Part shown: positions 42,996 to 50,967 of the stretch, in pieces
How the letters are laid out: each line of letters opens with the position of its first letter
Numbering within the stretch: the first letter of the stretch is position 1
NCBI GenBank assembly: GCA_037138595.1
Contig: JBAXIB010000018.1
Location: 7,739-71,738, forward strand
Source: UBA4742 sp037138595
GTDB taxonomy: Bacteria > Actinomycetota > Acidimicrobiia > Acidimicrobiales > Acidimicrobilacustridaceae
Direction: 5' to 3'
Length of the DNA: 64,000 bases
Translations under genes and position numbers: made by a program
Notes under the pieces: generated by a model
What the model saw: the letters and a program-made list of their open reading frames with translations, nothing else
Databases searched by the model: none
What the model was told of the DNA's origin: nothing

Positions 42996-43924
42996 CGAAA
43001 ATTGGATTGTTGGTCATGGCCTACGGCACGCCACGATCGCCCGAGGATGTCGAGGCCTATTACACCGACATTCGCCGAGGCCGCCCACCGACCCCGGAAC
43101 TGCTCGCCAATTTGCAAGCGCGTTATGACGCAATTGGCGGCATTTCACCGTTAGCACAGCGCACCGAAGCCCAACGCTCCGCGCTTGAAATGGCGCTTGA
43201 GATTCGCATGCCAGGGGCGTTCGAAGTGGTGCTCGGTCAAAAGCATGCGGCGCCATTTGTCGAAGATGCCGTCGCTACGTTGGCAGATTCCGGCGTTCAG
43301 CGCGCCGTTGGGCTCGTCCTTGCACCGCACTATTCGGGCTTCAGCGTCGGTCAATATCATCAGCGAGCATCCACCGCCGCGGCCACCGTCAACATGGAGA
43401 TGCTTGGAATCGACAACTGGCACCTCGAACCGACCTATATCGATTTTCTCGCCCGAGCTCTGGCCGATGCCAGAGCCCAGTTGCCCGCTCGCCACCGAGT
43501 GCTCTTTACCGCCCATTCGTTACCTGAACGGGTACTCGAAAACGACCCCTACCCCGAGCAACTCCGCGAAAGTGCAGCCGCGGTGGCCAACACGTTCGCT
43601 GCCCCCGATCAACTCGACTGGGAACTTGCCTGGCAAAGTGCGGGTCGCACTCCCGAGCCTTGGCGCGGACCCGACATCCTTGAAGTGATTCGAGACCTCG
43701 GCGCTTCGCAGCAATTCGAAGGCGTCGCGGTGTGCGCACAAGGGTTCGTGTCAGACCATCTTGAGGTGCTCTACGACCTCGACATCGAAGCAGCCGCGCT
43801 TGCCCGCGAGTGCGGGCTCGCGTTTTCGCGAACACGCTCTCTCAATGATGACCCGGTCGTCATGGGCTCGCTCGCCGAACGAGTCGTGCAACGAGCAGGA
43901 CTAGCCGATCAGGTTTCTGGGTGA
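42992..43924 (+). CDS. hemH: Ferrochelatase (probably coproporphyrin ferrochelatase)
   Basis: Inserts ferrous iron into a porphyrin. The 310-residue protein begins at ATG 42992 overlapping the hemE stop. Motifs: LVMAYGTPRSPEDVEAYYTD, VLAPHYSGFSVGQYHQ, the catalytic His in LFTAHSLPERV, and QGFVSDHLEVLYDLDIEA. It ends as GTGA overlapping hemY. Actinobacteria use the coproporphyrin-dependent pathway, in which this enzyme acts on coproporphyrin III; I infer that here from the operon and phylum. There is no obvious four-Cys [2Fe-2S] set, unlike some actinobacterial members. Confidence 0.93.
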   Translation: MTKIGLLVMAYGTPRSPEDVEAYYTDIRRGRPPTPELLANLQARYDAIGGISPLAQRTEAQRSALEMALEIRMPGAFEVVLGQKHAAPFVEDAVATLADSGVQRAVGLVLAPHYSGFSVGQYHQRASTAAATVNMEMLGIDNWHLEPTYIDFLARALADARAQLPARHRVLFTAHSLPERVLENDPYPEQLRESAAAVANTFAAPDQLDWELAWQSAGRTPEPWRGPDILEVIRDLGASQQFEGVAVCAQGFVSDHLEVLYDLDIEAAALARECGLAFSRTRSLNDDPVVMGSLAERVVQRAGLADQVSG

Positions 43925-45318
43925 CGACACGGGTCGTTGTTGTCGGTGCGGGAATCACCGGATTGACCGCCGCTCTCACCTTGCTCGACGTTGTCCAGGG
44001 CATCGACCTTGTCGTTGTTGAATCCAGCCAGCACGTTGGAGGCAAGATCCGAACTGGATTATTCGCCGGACATCAAGTCGACGAAGCCGCCGATGCGTTC
44101 TTGGCTCGAGTGCCCGAAGGCATTGCATTATGTGAACGATTGGGACTACGCGAGTCGCTGGTGGCTCCTGCCGCTCGAACCGCCTATCTCTATAGCCGAG
44201 GCCAACTCCATCGATTCCCCGAAGGCCTCATGTTGGGAATCCCCACTGACCTCGACGCGCTCGCGGCGTCAGGGGTCGTTTCGGCCGCCGGTGTCGCTCG
44301 AGCCGGCCAAGACCTCACCATGGGACCAGACCCTGCGGGCCAGGCCGACGAGTCAGTTGGTGCACTCGTTCGACGGCGACTTGGCGATGAGATTTACGAC
44401 GTCCTCGTGGGTCCGTTGCTGTCGGGCGTCAATGCCGGAAACGCCGATTGGTTGAGCGTCGCGGCCGGCGCGCCGCAATTTGAAGCCGCGATGCGCGAAC
44501 ACGGAAGTTTGATCGCTGGAGCGCGGGCCCAACGGCAATCCGCAGCCGCATCTAATCCCCAAGCGCCGGTCTTCTTCGGCCTCCCGACCGGTATGCACGA
44601 TTTGATCGCCGCGCTCCACGGCGCGGTCTTAGCCGCGGGTGGACGAGTCCACCGAGGCAGAACGGTGTCATCCATTGAACGCGCGGATTCCGATAGTTGG
44701 ATTCTCGGCACGACTGACGGCAAAACCTACGATGCCGACGCGGTGGTGCTGACCACACCGCTATTTGTTACGAGTCAACTTGTCGCTGACCTGGTGCCAG
44801 ACGTTGCAGTCGAGATGGGTGAGGTCGAGTATTCGTCTCCGACCATGGTGACTCTCGCGGTTCCCAAAGCGCTCATCGACCATCCCCTCGACGCAAGCGG
44901 CTTTTTGGTTTCGGCCAGCGAGGGCCTTGTGTTGACGGCATGCTCATGGGCATCGAGTAAGTGGGCGCATCTCGATTCTGACACCACTGCGATCCTGCGA
45001 GCATCGGCAGGTCGCCATCACGATGACCGCGCCGAACACATGAGCGATAGCGAACTTGTCGCGACGCTGTTGGCAGAACTCGCGGTGACAATGGGTCTCG
45101 ATGGATCGCCATCAGAAGTTCGGATCAATCGATGGCCCGATTCGTTACCGCAATTTCGCCCTGGTCACCTCGATCGGGTCCAACGTTGGCACAACGCGCT
45201 GGCGGCAATCGCGCCAGGTCTTGTAGCCACCGGCGCCGGGTTCGAAGGATTGGGCTTGCCCGCGTGCATTCGTCAAGCGACTACTACGGCAAAAACCCTT
45301 GCCCAGCAGGCATTTTAG
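43921..45318 (+). CDS. hemY: Coproporphyrinogen/protoporphyrinogen oxidase (HemY/CgoX type)
   Basis: FAD-dependent oxidase of the late heme pathway, 465 residues, start GTG 43921 overlapping hemH. It has the FAD fold VVVVGAGITGLTAALTLL and the family motif SQHVGGKIRTG, DEAADAFLARVPEG, and a C-terminal FAD-contact region GLVATGAGFEGLGLPACIRQ. Actinobacterial members act on coproporphyrinogen III (CgoX). The three late genes hemE-hemH-hemY form one tightly overlapped operon, but the ChdC decarboxylase that would complete the route is not found in the window. Confidence 0.94.
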   Translation: MTTRVVVVGAGITGLTAALTLLDVVQGIDLVVVESSQHVGGKIRTGLFAGHQVDEAADAFLARVPEGIALCERLGLRESLVAPAARTAYLYSRGQLHRFPEGLMLGIPTDLDALAASGVVSAAGVARAGQDLTMGPDPAGQADESVGALVRRRLGDEIYDVLVGPLLSGVNAGNADWLSVAAGAPQFEAAMREHGSLIAGARAQRQSAAASNPQAPVFFGLPTGMHDLIAALHGAVLAAGGRVHRGRTVSSIERADSDSWILGTTDGKTYDADAVVLTTPLFVTSQLVADLVPDVAVEMGEVEYSSPTMVTLAVPKALIDHPLDASGFLVSASEGLVLTACSWASSKWAHLDSDTTAILRASAGRHHDDRAEHMSDSELVATLLAELAVTMGLDGSPSEVRINRWPDSLPQFRPGHLDRVQRWHNALAAIAPGLVATGAGFEGLGLPACIRQATTTAKTLAQQAF

Positions 45319-45336
45319 CCTCAGGCCCCGAGACCA

Positions 45337-45439
45337 CTTTCGTAACAATTCGACTCGTGATTGGCTAAAAACAGCCAAAATTCAGCCGTTTACATTGCGA
45401 ATTGACACAATTGCTGCAATGCTTTCGTAATAATGCGAC
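45337..45439. repeat. Paired 18-bp direct repeat and imperfect palindrome upstream of the NlpC/P60 gene
   Basis: Copy 1 (45337-45354, CTTTCGTAACAATTCGAC) and copy 2 (45422-45439, CTTTCGTAATAATGCGAC) match at 16 of 18 bases; copy 2 spans the start codon at 45433. Between them are TTGGCT-AAAAAC-AGCCAA (45361-45378), a six-bp stem that may end the hem operon, and an imperfect palindrome ATTGCGAATTG-ACA-CAATTGCTGCAAT (45394-45420). The layout suggests regulator binding or a short duplication; no specific factor can be named. Confidence 0.5.
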
Positions 45440-46575
45440 GAGGACAGAAAGCCGCTGCGCAAGCGGACAAGCACGTCTCACGCCGGCGCCGTCTGCTCTC
45501 CGGCACTGTCGTCATCGCCCTTTTTGCGTTGCCCGTCGTCGTCCCCGGAAGCGCATCTGGCGACCAGATCACCGACAAGCGGGCAGCGGCCCAGCAGATC
45601 AGCGCCAAGCTCGACGAGCTCAACGCTCGGCTCAGCGGTCTTGATGAGCAATACAACCGTGCCCAAATCGCGCTCGCGACCGCGGAAGCCGCAACAGCTG
45701 ATGCGCAACAGCGGGTCGATGCCACCAATGCCGAACTCGATGTGCGTACCAGAGAGCTCCGCTCATTTGCCGTGCAGGCGTACATGACCGGAAACGACAC
45801 CCCAGCGTTCGAAGCGATCTTGACAAGTACTGCCGATGATGCGACCACCAAGAAGAATTATCTCGAATCCGCCAGCGGTAGCCGCCAAGACCTGCTCGAC
45901 CAACTTGGCGCTACGAAAGAAAAACTCGCCGGTGAAGTCACCCAACTCGATGCCGCCAAGAGCGAAGCGCAAAACCAACGCGACGTGCTCGCCAGTGCGC
46001 GCGATTCAGCCGACGCCGCGGTAAATGAACAACAGCAAATCCAGTCGCAATTGCAAGGCGAGATAGCAACATTGGTTGCCCAAGACCAGCAGCAAAAAGC
46101 CGATGCTCAAGCCGCACAGATGAAGGCCGACGAAGCTGCAGTTGCTCGCCAAAAAGCCGCCACTGCCGCAGCCACGCCAACGCCGAACGACCCAAGCCCG
46201 AGCTCAGGCGGCGGGAGTGCACCCAGCGACGGTGCCGCCGCGGCAGTAGCCGCCGCTCGGAGCGCCCTCGGTTCTCCGTACGTGTGGGCTGGCGCTGGTC
46301 CGGATGTGTTCGATTGCTCAGGACTCGTCATGTGGGCGTGGGCTCACGGCGGCCGCAGCCTTCCCCACTCAGCGGCAGGCATGTACACCGTGACTCGCCG
46401 CATTCCAATCAGTGACCTCCAGCCCGGCGACCTGCTGTTCTATGGCAGCCCAATTCACCATGTCGGCATTTACGTTGGTGGCGGGCAGATCATCCACGCG
46501 CCCCATGCGGGTGCGGTCGTTGAATACGGACCAGTGAACCTGTGGAATGAACTCGTCGGTGCAGGCCGGGTCTAA
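45433..46575 (+). CDS. Secreted NlpC/P60 peptidoglycan hydrolase with coiled-coil domain
   Basis: Cell-wall endopeptidase of RipA-like architecture, 380 residues. An N-terminal signal segment (RRRRLLSGTVVIALFALPVV, cleavage near ASGDQ) precedes about 200 residues of coiled coil (many Ala, Gln, Asp heptads), a Pro/Ser/Gly linker and a C-terminal NlpC/P60 domain. The catalytic set is Cys in FDCSGLVMWAWAHGG, His in PIHHVGIYVGGG and a later HAPHAG. It probably cleaves stem-peptide bonds at the division site; the coiled coil may be the regulatory partner-binding region. The start lacks a good ribosome-binding site and overlaps a direct-repeat copy. Confidence 0.94.
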   Translation: MRRGQKAAAQADKHVSRRRRLLSGTVVIALFALPVVVPGSASGDQITDKRAAAQQISAKLDELNARLSGLDEQYNRAQIALATAEAATADAQQRVDATNAELDVRTRELRSFAVQAYMTGNDTPAFEAILTSTADDATTKKNYLESASGSRQDLLDQLGATKEKLAGEVTQLDAAKSEAQNQRDVLASARDSADAAVNEQQQIQSQLQGEIATLVAQDQQQKADAQAAQMKADEAAVARQKAATAAATPTPNDPSPSSGGGSAPSDGAAAAVAAARSALGSPYVWAGAGPDVFDCSGLVMWAWAHGGRSLPHSAAGMYTVTRRIPISDLQPGDLLFYGSPIHHVGIYVGGGQIIHAPHAGAVVEYGPVNLWNELVGAGRV

Positions 46576-46584
46576 CCAAACCTA

Positions 46585-47238
46585 GTGACTGACTCGGCAC
46601 GACTCCGTGGTCCCGCGGTCGGCGATGTGCAGATGATCATCGCGTTGCACGGCCATGAGGATGACCCTGCCCTTCCCGACGATCGACTCACCGATCTAGC
46701 CACCACTGAATGTGTCGTCGTTCGGCCGCGAAGTGCGATGACCACTGACGTCGGTCCGGTGTGGTTTCGGTCCAATGAGAACGGTCCAATAGAAGCCGAG
46801 ATCAATGCGTCGATTACTCAGCTTGAATGCGACATTGCCGACGCGTGCACTGCACGAGGACTTCGCCGTAACCAGGTCGTGATTGGCGGCTATTCCCAGG
46901 GAGGTGCGATCGCGCTTGCCTTGGCGCTCAGTCGAACGAACCCCCCGGCCACCACCACCGGTCGTGCCGTTGACGCGTTCGCCGGTGTTTATGTGGTCAG
47001 TGGATGGCTTCTGCACGCCGACACGGTCAGATATGACATGCCCGGATTTGCCGCGTCGAAGACCCCGGTCCTCGTTGTGCACGGCATCGATGACGAAGTT
47101 GTCGCGGCGCAGCACGGCCGCAGCACGGCGCGTTTTCTCGAACGCAATGGGGTCTCGGTTGACTACCTCGAGCTTCCGGGTGGCCACCACCTTGGTTCAC
47201 CTGCCGCTAGTGCCGTTAGCTCGTGGCTGAACTCATGA
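46585..47238 (+). CDS. Alpha/beta-hydrolase of the phospholipase/carboxylesterase type
   Basis: Serine esterase-like protein of 217 residues starting at GTG 46585, ten bases after the NlpC/P60 gene. The oxyanion segment is IALHGHEDDP, the nucleophile elbow GYSQGGAIALAL, the Asp region VVHGIDDEVV and the His region LPGGHHLG, giving a full Ser-Asp-His triad. It has no signal peptide, so it is cytosolic. Acyl-thioesterase, carboxylesterase or dienelactone-hydrolase-like activity are all possible. It lies directly before the methionine aminopeptidase gene. Confidence 0.88.
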   Translation: MTDSARLRGPAVGDVQMIIALHGHEDDPALPDDRLTDLATTECVVVRPRSAMTTDVGPVWFRSNENGPIEAEINASITQLECDIADACTARGLRRNQVVIGGYSQGGAIALALALSRTNPPATTTGRAVDAFAGVYVVSGWLLHADTVRYDMPGFAASKTPVLVVHGIDDEVVAAQHGRSTARFLERNGVSVDYLELPGGHHLGSPAASAVSSWLNS

Positions 47239-47289
47239 ACCCAACGCGCGTTCGGTACTTCAGGTCACAAGCGGGCAGACTGTCCGACA

Positions 47290-48324
47290 ATGACCAAACG
47301 TAAGCGCCGCGGTGGGCGGGTCACTGAGTCGACCCGCACCACCCCGACTGGAACTACCACCGGAAAAACAACCGGACCGACAATCGGAAACCGGACGGCG
47401 TTAACACTGCCGCGCTCAGCGGTGATGACACCGCGGACCGGTGCGGTGAAACCTGGCGTTGTCAGTTTGCGAAGAACTGTGCCCGACACGATTTCCAAAC
47501 CGCCCTATGCAATCAGCGGTCAACCTCCTGCCCGAGGCGGAAGTGACGTTCAGACGCCGGAGATCATTTCGCGCATGCGCGTTGCTGGCGCACTTGCCGC
47601 CGAGGTCCTCATTGAGGTGGGTGACGCAATCACGCCAGGGATTACCACCGATGAGCTTGACGCCATCACCCATGCCGCAGCGCTTGCCCGGGATTGCTAC
47701 CCGAGCCCGCTGAATTATCGAGGTTTCCCGAAGTCGGTGTGCACATCAGTAAACGAAGTGATTTGCCACGGCATTCCTGATTCTCGCCCACTCGTCGAAG
47801 GTGACATCGTCAACATCGATGTCACTGTTTTTCACGGTGGAGTTCACGGCGATACCAACTGCACCTTCTTTGTCGGCGATGTCGACGCCGAATCGCGACG
47901 ACTGGTGCTCGAGACTCGCACTGCGATGTATCGAGGCATCGAAGCGGTCAAGCCAGGTGGTCATGTTTATGACATTGGCCGGGCCATCGAAGAGCATTCG
48001 ATTGCCGCTGACCTCGGTGTTGTTCGTGAATTTATTGGGCACGGTATTGGCGAACAGTTCCACGGCGGGCTCCAGATTCTTCACTACTTCGACACCCGAG
48101 CCGACAACGTGATCGAGACCGGCATGACCTTCACCATCGAGCCGATGATCACGCTCGGGTCACCCGAACTTCGTATTTGGGACGACAAATGGACTGCGGT
48201 GACACGCGACGGAAGTCGAAGCGCTCAATTCGAGCACACGCTGGTCGTGACTGACCGCGGCGCAGAGATCCTGACGGTCACTGCCGATGGTCGATGTGCC
48301 GCCGATCGGTATGACGATCTCTGA
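47290..48324 (+). CDS. map: Methionine aminopeptidase, type I with actinobacterial N-terminal extension
   Basis: Removes N-terminal Met co-translationally. The catalytic core holds VCTSVNEVICHGIPDSR, NIDVTVFHGGVHGDTN (Asp ligands), FIGHGIGEQFHGG (His) and FTIEPMI (Glu), all metal ligands. The first 80 residues comprise a Thr/Arg/Lys-rich low-complexity stretch then LRRTVPDTISKPPYAISGQ, matching the SH3-ligand-like extension of mycobacterial MetAP1c. The Thr-rich part (residues 12-45) is longer than I expect. The 3' end overlaps the ZnuA-like gene start by 14 bases. Confidence 0.95.
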   Translation: MTKRKRRGGRVTESTRTTPTGTTTGKTTGPTIGNRTALTLPRSAVMTPRTGAVKPGVVSLRRTVPDTISKPPYAISGQPPARGGSDVQTPEIISRMRVAGALAAEVLIEVGDAITPGITTDELDAITHAAALARDCYPSPLNYRGFPKSVCTSVNEVICHGIPDSRPLVEGDIVNIDVTVFHGGVHGDTNCTFFVGDVDAESRRLVLETRTAMYRGIEAVKPGGHVYDIGRAIEEHSIAADLGVVREFIGHGIGEQFHGGLQILHYFDTRADNVIETGMTFTIEPMITLGSPELRIWDDKWTAVTRDGSRSAQFEHTLVVTDRGAEILTVTADGRCAADRYDDL

Positions 48325-49171
48325 GCCCATCGTGAGTTCTAACCACCGACGAATTCGAGCGTGCAGACCGCTCCGCATCGTTGGAGGCGCGGCAACGATC
48401 GTATTGGTCGCAACAATGCTCGGGGCCACCTCATGCACGACTCATGGCAACCAAGCCGGATTCGCCGAGCGCAACACGACACCGTCGCGACCACGAATCG
48501 TCGCGACCACCACGATGTTGGGCGACGTTGTTCGCGCAGTCGCTGGTGAACACGCCGACGTCTCGGTTCTCATGGCGCCTGGTGATGATCCGCACACATT
48601 CACCCTTCGATCAGACCAGGCCGAATTGATCGACCGTGCCGACCTGATCGTCACTACTGGGCTTGGGTTCGAATCAGCGCTGCAGCCGGAACTCGACCGG
48701 GCCCAATCACCGGGGCTGTCGATCATGCGCGCCGCTCAGGATGTAGCACCGTTAGCCGGACCGGGCGGCGATGTAGACCCCCATGTTTGGATGGACGCGG
48801 ATCGACTAACGACGATCGCGTCGCAACTCGGCGATCGGCTCGCCACCATCGCTCCCGAGTTCGAGACGAACTGGCGAGATGGCGCCGCAAAGTTTGGCTC
48901 CACTTTGGCTGCCGCCGATGAGTCAGTTCAGACGCTGCTCAGTGCAGTTCCTGGAGAGAACCGGCAATTCGTCACAACGTCAGACGGCCTTGGCTATTTC
49001 GCTCCCCGGTATGGACTCAACCCAATCGCCGCAACTGGCGCGCCCGGCGAACGCGTCCTGAACCTGTCAGTCGATTCGCTTGGTCCGGCCGGATCGGCGA
49101 CCGAAACCAACGCCGGGCTCATCGTTGCGACCGCGGCGCGCATTGCCGGCTGGCTGCAGACCGGGCGCTAA
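48311..49171 (+). CDS. ZnuA/TroA-like metal-binding lipoprotein, degenerate
   Basis: Cluster A-I type substrate-binding lipoprotein, 286 residues, start ATG 48311 (GTG 48332 possible). An N-terminal signal with lipobox LGATSC anchors it. The metal-site segments GDDPHTFTLR (His95) and DPHVWMD (His158) are intact. The third His motif, normally SHDAFGYFA, reads TSDGLGYFA here, so His is Ser224. After APRYGL the sequence lacks the usual helical block and goes straight to a short C-terminus, so roughly 40 residues of the C-lobe appear missing. No permease or ATPase is next to it. It may bind metal weakly, act as a chaperone, or be decaying. Confidence 0.8.
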   Translation: MTISEPIVSSNHRRIRACRPLRIVGGAATIVLVATMLGATSCTTHGNQAGFAERNTTPSRPRIVATTTMLGDVVRAVAGEHADVSVLMAPGDDPHTFTLRSDQAELIDRADLIVTTGLGFESALQPELDRAQSPGLSIMRAAQDVAPLAGPGGDVDPHVWMDADRLTTIASQLGDRLATIAPEFETNWRDGAAKFGSTLAAADESVQTLLSAVPGENRQFVTTSDGLGYFAPRYGLNPIAATGAPGERVLNLSVDSLGPAGSATETNAGLIVATAARIAGWLQTGR

Positions 49172-49205
49172 CCCGCCCTCAACCCTTCTGGGCCAAACTG
49201 ATCCA

Positions 49206-50012
49206 GTGAGTGCTGACGACCTGTCGAATCAACTGCAACCGTCCGAATCACCAAGTTTGGACACGGACCAGAACGTCGGCATCGAAGCATCGATGGGGCG
49301 ACGGCGATTTTTGACAGTCGCCGTCGGTACCGGGGTAGTGGTCGTCGGGGGATTCGTCGTGGCCCTGATTGCTCGGCCCGATCACCCCGCCGACGAGGTC
49401 GCAGACACGACCGTTCCCGGGCCTTCGATCCAGGTCACCAAAAGCACACCTCCGCCGCTCCCGATCCCCGAAGCGGTTCCCGAGAATCCACATGCCGATA
49501 CAGCCCAGAACGTCATCGGCACACTGGAGATTGCGCGGATCAACATTTCAGCCGACATCCAAGAAGGCATCACCCTCACTGCCATCAATCGCGGTCCAGG
49601 ACACTGGCCTGGAACGGCAATGCCCGGAGAACTTGGAAACGTCGTCATTGCGGGCCATAGAACAACGTATTCAAAACCGTTCAATCGCCTCAATGAACTC
49701 GAGCCGGGCGATCTCGTCACTATGACGACTCCCGATGGCATATTCACCTACCGAGTACGTGGCATCGTGATTGTTCCCGGGGACGCGATCGATATCGCGC
49801 AACAAAGTTACGCTCACACGGCGACGCTGTTCGCCTGTCATCCACCCGGGTCAGCCCGAGAGCGAATCGTCGCGAAATTGCAGTTACTTAAACCCGACGG
49901 CACTCCGGTCGATCCCGATGATGTGTTGCCGCCCATTGATGCCGGTGCCCAAGAGACTGGGCACACGCTTGTCGTGAAATCAACTGACCCACTCGGCCAA
50001 AGCGGCGGATAA
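49206..50012 (+). CDS. Sortase (class E-like), catalytically intact
   Basis: Cysteine transpeptidase that attaches proteins bearing LPXTG-type signals to the cell wall. The start is GTG 49206; product 268 residues. A membrane anchor follows GRRRFLTVAV (residues 31-40), which resembles a twin-arginine motif. The catalytic domain shows PGHWPGTAMPGELGNVVIAG, the His151 motif AGHRTTY, Cys211 in TLFACHPPG and Arg218/Arg220 in SARERIV. The Pro/Thr linker between helix and domain is typical. Candidate substrate in this window is the LPVTG protein at the right edge, although the two are 14 kb apart. Confidence 0.93.
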   Translation: MSADDLSNQLQPSESPSLDTDQNVGIEASMGRRRFLTVAVGTGVVVVGGFVVALIARPDHPADEVADTTVPGPSIQVTKSTPPPLPIPEAVPENPHADTAQNVIGTLEIARINISADIQEGITLTAINRGPGHWPGTAMPGELGNVVIAGHRTTYSKPFNRLNELEPGDLVTMTTPDGIFTYRVRGIVIVPGDAIDIAQQSYAHTATLFACHPPGSARERIVAKLQLLKPDGTPVDPDDVLPPIDAGAQETGHTLVVKSTDPLGQSGG

Positions 50013-50038
50013 TTCGCGCTCCCATCACTGAGAAGCGA

Positions 50039-50881
50039 TCAGAATTCTCCTCGTTCGAAAAATCGTGGCCAATTCGATTGCGACTCGCTCCCATCAGCGA
50101 TCAGCGCGGCGCCATTGACGAATCGCGCCGCCGGCGAACAAAGAAACAAAATGATCGCCGCCATCTCGTCGACATCGCCCATCCGCCTCATCGGGCCAAT
50201 CTTTTCGGCCTCTATTGCCCACTCTGCCTCAGAAAACCCGAGTTGGCCGACTTCGTTTTCATGCATACCGGTGGTAGCCACCGTGCCCGGAGCGAGGGCA
50301 TTGATCGTGACGCCGTGATATCCCAAATATGGCGCCATCGACCTTGTCATGCTCACAACGCCGGCACGAGCCGCGCCCGAATGCACAAACCAAGGTGCAC
50401 CCCGATCGAACGAAAAAATGTGCACCACATTGACGATCGCTCCGAAGTTTGCCTCGGTCATCGAACCCATAAAACGGTTAATCATGTTCCAAGTGCCATT
50501 GAGGTTGAGGTCAACCACTGACCGCCACCCATTATCAGAAATCTGTGAGGGCAACGCCGGGAACTGACCACCGGCGTTGTTGATCAGGAAGTCGACTTTG
50601 CCGAATCGGGCCATGACCGCTTCTCGCAGCGCGTCGACCTGGACGATCTCACGGATGTTGGTTGGCACAACCAGACACTCAACGCCGAAGGCACGTACCG
50701 CATCGGCGGTTGCCTCAAGTGTTTCGGGAGTTCGGCCTACCGCGACCACATTGGCGCCATAGCGAGCAAAAGCCAATGCCGTCGTTCGGCCGATTCCAGT
50801 GCCAGCGCCGGTGATGAGCGCAACGCGCCCCGCGAACAGTTGAGGCGCGAACATTTCCAGCGGACCGAGTTCAGGTGACAT
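50039..50881 (-). CDS. Short-chain dehydrogenase, trans-2-enoyl-CoA reductase-like
   Basis: NAD(P)-dependent oxidoreductase of 280 residues. The cofactor motif is LITGAGTGIGRTTALAFAR, the NNAGG motif follows, and the active-site stretch reads VHSGAARAGVVSMTRSMAPY. That matches the enoyl-CoA reductase (PECR-like) branch, which has Gly-Ala-Ala-Arg-Ala-Gly instead of the usual Tyr-x3-Lys, so the ordinary SDR dyad is absent. The C-terminus is RFVNGAALIADGSESQSN. A role in fatty-acyl or enoyl-CoA reduction is likely. It converges on the sortase gene and diverges from the lnt-like gene. Confidence 0.85.
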   Translation of the reverse strand: MSPELGPLEMFAPQLFAGRVALITGAGTGIGRTTALAFARYGANVVAVGRTPETLEATADAVRAFGVECLVVPTNIREIVQVDALREAVMARFGKVDFLINNAGGQFPALPSQISDNGWRSVVDLNLNGTWNMINRFMGSMTEANFGAIVNVVHIFSFDRGAPWFVHSGAARAGVVSMTRSMAPYLGYHGVTINALAPGTVATTGMHENEVGQLGFSEAEWAIEAEKIGPMRRMGDVDEMAAIILFLCSPAARFVNGAALIADGSESQSNWPRFFERGEF

Positions 50882-50967
50882 TGGACCGAACCCTAGTCAG
50901 CGAGATTGGTTCTGTTGATACAAAACCGGCGCGCCAGCGTTGGCGTGGTCGGTAATGATGACACCCA

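Noticed and set aside
45319..45432. Possible c-di-AMP riboswitch before the NlpC/P60 gene
   Set aside because: Such riboswitches often precede wall hydrolases in actinobacteria, but the gap is too short and I could not find the conserved core; only repeats and small stems are seen.
48640..48690. GGGTTCGAATC tRNA-T-loop-like string
   Set aside because: It lies inside the ZnuA-like reading frame and no acceptor or anticodon stem can be formed around it.
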